A stretch of DNA of 17,107 nucleotides from Thermoleophilia bacterium UBA6103. GTDB lineage: Bacteria > Actinomycetota > Thermoleophilia > UBA2241. This document shows positions 15,434 to 17,107 of this stretch, in pieces. A program made the position numbers and the translations under genes. The stretch's first letter is position 1. Each line of letters starts with the position of its first letter. Location: positions 7,936 through 25,042 of the forward strand of contig DIWP01000027.1 of NCBI GenBank assembly GCA_002423545.1, read 5' to 3'. A model generated the notes under the pieces. The model worked only from the letters and a program-made list of their open reading frames with translations. It was not told where the DNA came from and searched no databases.

Positions 15434-16105
15434 GTGCCGGTCGTCACCTCCGTCGAGAGTCTGCGTGGTGGGCGTATCGCCGTCGACGTCGACGGCGAGC
15501 GTCTTCTGATCGCCAGTCAAGCCCTCGTGGCGCGCTGGCGGCTGTTCGTCGACCGCGAGTTGAGCGAGCAGGAACTCGTGGACCTGCGCGCCGAGGGCGC
15601 GCGGGAAGTCGCCCTGGCAGACGCGCACCGGCTGCTGGCCCATCGCAGCCGATCGCGACGCGAGCTTACGGGTCGTCTGCTCACGAAGGGGCATCCCGAA
15701 GACGTCGTCGCGGTCGTGACCGCGCGCCTTGCGGACGACGGGCTGCTCGACGATCGCGCCTTCGCCGCGGCCTTCGTCACCGACAAGCGGGGACTCGCCG
15801 GCTGGGGGCGGCAGCGCATCGCCGCCGGGCTCGCATCCGCCGGGGTGCCTCGAGACGTCGCCGAAGAGGCTCTCGGCGACGACGACGTCGACGCCGAGCT
15901 GTGTCGGGCGCTGACTCTGCTGCGTCGTGGACCGGCGGCAGCGCCGCCCCTCGAGGCCGCTCGGCGACGGGCTTTCGACAGGCTGCGACGACGCGGCTTC
16001 GCCCCGGCGGTCGCCTACGCGGCTCTCGATCGCTGGCTGGCCGAGGCCCACGATGGGGGAGGGGAGGCCGGGCGAGCGGTCGTCGGCGACACCGACGGAC
16101 TCTGA
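15434..16105 (+). CDS. recX: Regulatory protein RecX
   Basis: RecX binds RecA filaments and limits RecA activity. The 223-residue protein has a short N-terminal beta segment followed by repeated three-helix modules. The hallmark region is LLAHRSRSRRELTGRLLTKGHPEDVVAVVTARLADDGLLDDRAFAAAF without long gaps, and the later GWGRQRIAAGLASAGVPRDVAEEAL is also typical. The C-terminal 25 residues are Gly/Asp-rich and probably disordered. Immediate downstream location to recA is the common arrangement and agrees with the assignment. The start is GTG 15434. Confidence 0.9.
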   Translation: MPVVTSVESLRGGRIAVDVDGERLLIASQALVARWRLFVDRELSEQELVDLRAEGAREVALADAHRLLAHRSRSRRELTGRLLTKGHPEDVVAVVTARLADDGLLDDRAFAAAFVTDKRGLAGWGRQRIAAGLASAGVPRDVAEEALGDDDVDAELCRALTLLRRGPAAAPPLEAARRRAFDRLRRRGFAPAVAYAALDRWLAEAHDGGGEAGRAVVGDTDGL

Positions 16106-16114
16106 CTCGCGCTC

Positions 16115-16151
16115 GTCCGGCCGGCGCGCCGCCGGCGGAGGACCGCCGGAC
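16115..16151 (+). terminator. GC-rich hairpins after recX, possible terminator
   Basis: Overlapping inverted repeats lie just past the recX stop. CCGGCGG (16132-16138) pairs with CCGCCGG (16143-16149) across a four-base loop. Alternative pairings are GTCCGG (16115-16120) with CCGGAC (16146-16151), and GCCGGC (16120-16125) with GCCGGC (16131-16136). There is no T tract, so classical intrinsic termination is uncertain. A strong promoter directly downstream supports a unit boundary here. Confidence 0.45.
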
Positions 16152-16164
16152 CATCAACGGTTCG

Positions 16165-16194
16165 TTGACACTTTGCTGCATATCCCCGTAGAAT
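16165..16194 (+). promoter_or_regulatory. Near-consensus sigma-70 promoter upstream of rny
   Basis: A perfect TTGACA (16165-16170) is separated by 18 bases from TAGAAT (16189-16194). This is the best promoter match in the window. It predicts a start near 16201, about 260 bases before the rny ATG, giving an unusually long leader. Confidence 0.8.
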
Positions 16195-16209
16195 CGAGAC
16201 GAGACTTGC

Positions 16210-16229
16210 ACTTGGACGATCGTCCAAGT
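16210..16229. promoter_or_regulatory. Perfect 20-bp palindrome, operator-like
   Basis: ACTTGGACGA is followed directly by its reverse complement. It lies about 10-30 bases downstream of the predicted transcription start. As DNA it has the size and symmetry of a dimeric repressor site, for example of the TetR type. As RNA it would form an eight-bp hairpin with a GATC loop near the 5' end. I cannot name a regulator. Confidence 0.65.
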
Positions 16230-16408
16230 ACCGGAGTACCGCATGGTCCGTTACGGCACGAGTGGCCGAGCTCACTGACAGTCGATCGATGAGGAGCAGC
16301 AGCCGGTGAAGACAGGAGGTCTGTCCCTAGACGGTTGACCCACGCGCTCCTCGACCGACGCCATCCGTGCTTGTTCCAGACCCCATGCGGGCCAGAGTCG
16401 GCGTGCTT

Positions 16409-16431
16409 GAGCCGGGCGAGTCGCCCGGCTC
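16409..16431 (+). terminator. Strong hairpin 30 bases before rny, terminator or attenuator
   Basis: GAGCCGGGCG (16409-16418) and CGCCCGGCTC (16422-16431) form a perfect ten-bp GC-rich stem with a three-base AGT loop, followed by TTCTCGTC. The T tract is short, so termination may be partial. Its place between a strong promoter and the rny start suggests control of read-through into rny. Confidence 0.65.
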
Positions 16432-16461
16432 TTCTCGTCGCTGGAGCTGTAAGGGGAACTG

Positions 16462-17107
16462 ATGGTCGTCCTCTATGTCGTCGTGGCTCTGCTTGCAGGG
16501 CTCATCATCGGATACGCCGTCCGCCATTTCCTGGCCCGCGGGCGGGTCGCCGGCGCCGAACGGGATGCCGAGCGCATCGTCCGCGACGCGCAGCGCGAGG
16601 GTGAAGCGCTGCTCAAGGAAGCCAGGCTGGAGGCCAAGGAAGAGCTGCATCGCGTCCGCAGCGAGGTCGAGAGCGAGTTGCGGGACCGCCGCGCCGAGCT
16701 CACGAAGACCGAGCAGCGGGTGCTGCAGCGTGAAGAGCAGGCGGACGCGCGCGCGCTCGAGCTCGACCGCAGAGAGCAGTCGGTCCGCGACCGCGAAGCG
16801 CACGCGGACACCCTTGAACAGCAGCTCAGCGAGTTGCACAAGGAGCAGCTCGCGACGCTGGAGCGAGTCTCCGGCCTCTCGATGGGGCAGGCCCGGGAGA
16901 TGCTCCTCAAGCAGACCGAGGACGAAGTGCGGCACGAGATGGCCAAGATGGTGCGCGCCGTCGAAGAAGACGCGCGCCGGGAGGCCGATCGCCGCTCGCG
17001 CAACATCCTCGCCCTCACGATCCAGCGGACGGCGGCCAACCACGTCGCCGAGACCACGGTCTCGGTGGTGGCGTTGCCGTCCGACGACATGAAGGGCCGC
17101 ATCATCG
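16462..17107 (+). CDS. rny: Ribonuclease Y, 3' end outside window
   Basis: RNase Y is the membrane-anchored endonuclease that starts mRNA decay in many Gram-positive bacteria. The visible 215 residues show an N-terminal membrane helix (about 3-22, VVLYVVVALLAGLIIGYAV) and a long charged coiled coil (about 28-150, rich in Glu, Arg and Gln). Next comes the family segment SGLSMGQAREMLL with KMVRAVEEDARREADRRSRNILALTIQR, and the fragment ends in VSVVALPSDDMKGRII, where the KH domain begins. The KH and catalytic HD domains lie beyond the window. ATG 16462 is preceded by AAGGGGA at 16451-16457. The long upstream leader with a terminator-like hairpin suggests regulation at transcription elongation. 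Confidence 0.95.
   Translation, partial: MVVLYVVVALLAGLIIGYAVRHFLARGRVAGAERDAERIVRDAQREGEALLKEARLEAKEELHRVRSEVESELRDRRAELTKTEQRVLQREEQADARALELDRREQSVRDREAHADTLEQQLSELHKEQLATLERVSGLSMGQAREMLLKQTEDEVRHEMAKMVRAVEEDARREADRRSRNILALTIQRTAANHVAETTVSVVALPSDDMKGRII

Larger units (their letters stand above)
16201..16435 (+). ncRNA. Candidate structured leader or small RNA between recX and rny
   Basis: This is the span from the predicted start of the TTGACA/TAGAAT promoter to the terminator hairpin, about 235 nt. It can form a 5' hairpin (16210-16229), a small hairpin GACAG/CTGTC with GAGGT in the loop (16311-16325), and the terminal hairpin at 16409-16431. The region has no long reading frame of its own. 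It contains two very short Shine-Dalgarno-preceded frames: ATG 16243-16278 (11 codons) and GTG 16306-16338 (10 codons). It could be an attenuating rny leader, or an independent small RNA with rny made by read-through. I do not recognise a known RNA family. Confidence 0.45.

Noticed and set aside
16361..16431. tRNA-like or known riboswitch in the rny leader
   Set aside because: A GTTCCAGACC stretch loosely resembles a T arm, but no acceptor, D or anticodon arms can be assembled. No known riboswitch core is recognisable.
16335..16604. An 89-codon TTG-started frame between the rny leader and the rny 5' end
   Set aside because: The AGGAGGT at 16314-16320 is 14 bases away, the second half is an out-of-frame shadow of rny, and the peptide resembles no family I know.

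Overview
This window is ordinary, GC-rich bacterial housekeeping chromosome. Fourteen protein genes, all on the + strand, are packed closely together. The first (pnp) and last (rny) run off the window edges. I see no mobile elements, CRISPR arrays, rRNA, tRNA or transposon scars. The gene order is pnp, M16 peptidase, dapB, dapA, rnj, ftsK, RodZ-like HTH, rimO, pgsA, cinA, thpR, recA, recX, rny. It closely parallels the pnpA-mlpA-dapA-RNase J-spoIIIE-ymfM-pgsA-cinA-recA-rny stretch known from Bacillus. Very high GC, frequent GTG starts and the presence of both RNase J and RNase Y suggest a deep-branching actinobacterium, for example Thermoleophilia-, Rubrobacter- or Coriobacteria-like. That placement is inference; a high-GC member of another Gram-positive-related lineage is not excluded.

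Layout. Positions 1-6778 hold PNPase, a zinc peptidase, the two consecutive lysine/diaminopimelate enzymes DapA and DapB, and RNase J. Positions 6863-9436 hold the DNA translocase FtsK, followed by a terminator-like hairpin. A promoter-like element then leads into a chain of five genes (RodZ-like protein, RimO, PgsA, CinA, ThpR; 9601-14261) in which each neighbouring pair overlaps by four bases (GTGA or ATGA). recA (14279) and recX follow. recA probably has its own promoter inside the 3' end of thpR. RNase Y starts at 16462.

How the genes fit together. Three enzymes of Gram-positive-type mRNA decay (PNPase, RNase J, RNase Y) bracket genes for cell wall precursor supply (dapA/dapB), division and chromosome segregation (ftsK, rodZ-like), phospholipid synthesis (pgsA) and recombination (recA/recX).

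The least explained part is the 356-base gap between recX and rny. It holds GC-rich hairpins after recX, a near-consensus promoter, a perfect 20-bp palindrome just downstream of the predicted transcription start, two tiny Shine-Dalgarno-preceded reading frames, and a strong 10-bp terminator hairpin about 30 bases before the rny start. This looks like either an attenuated, regulated leader of rny or a discrete small RNA of roughly 235 nt. It is the best candidate for something undescribed here.
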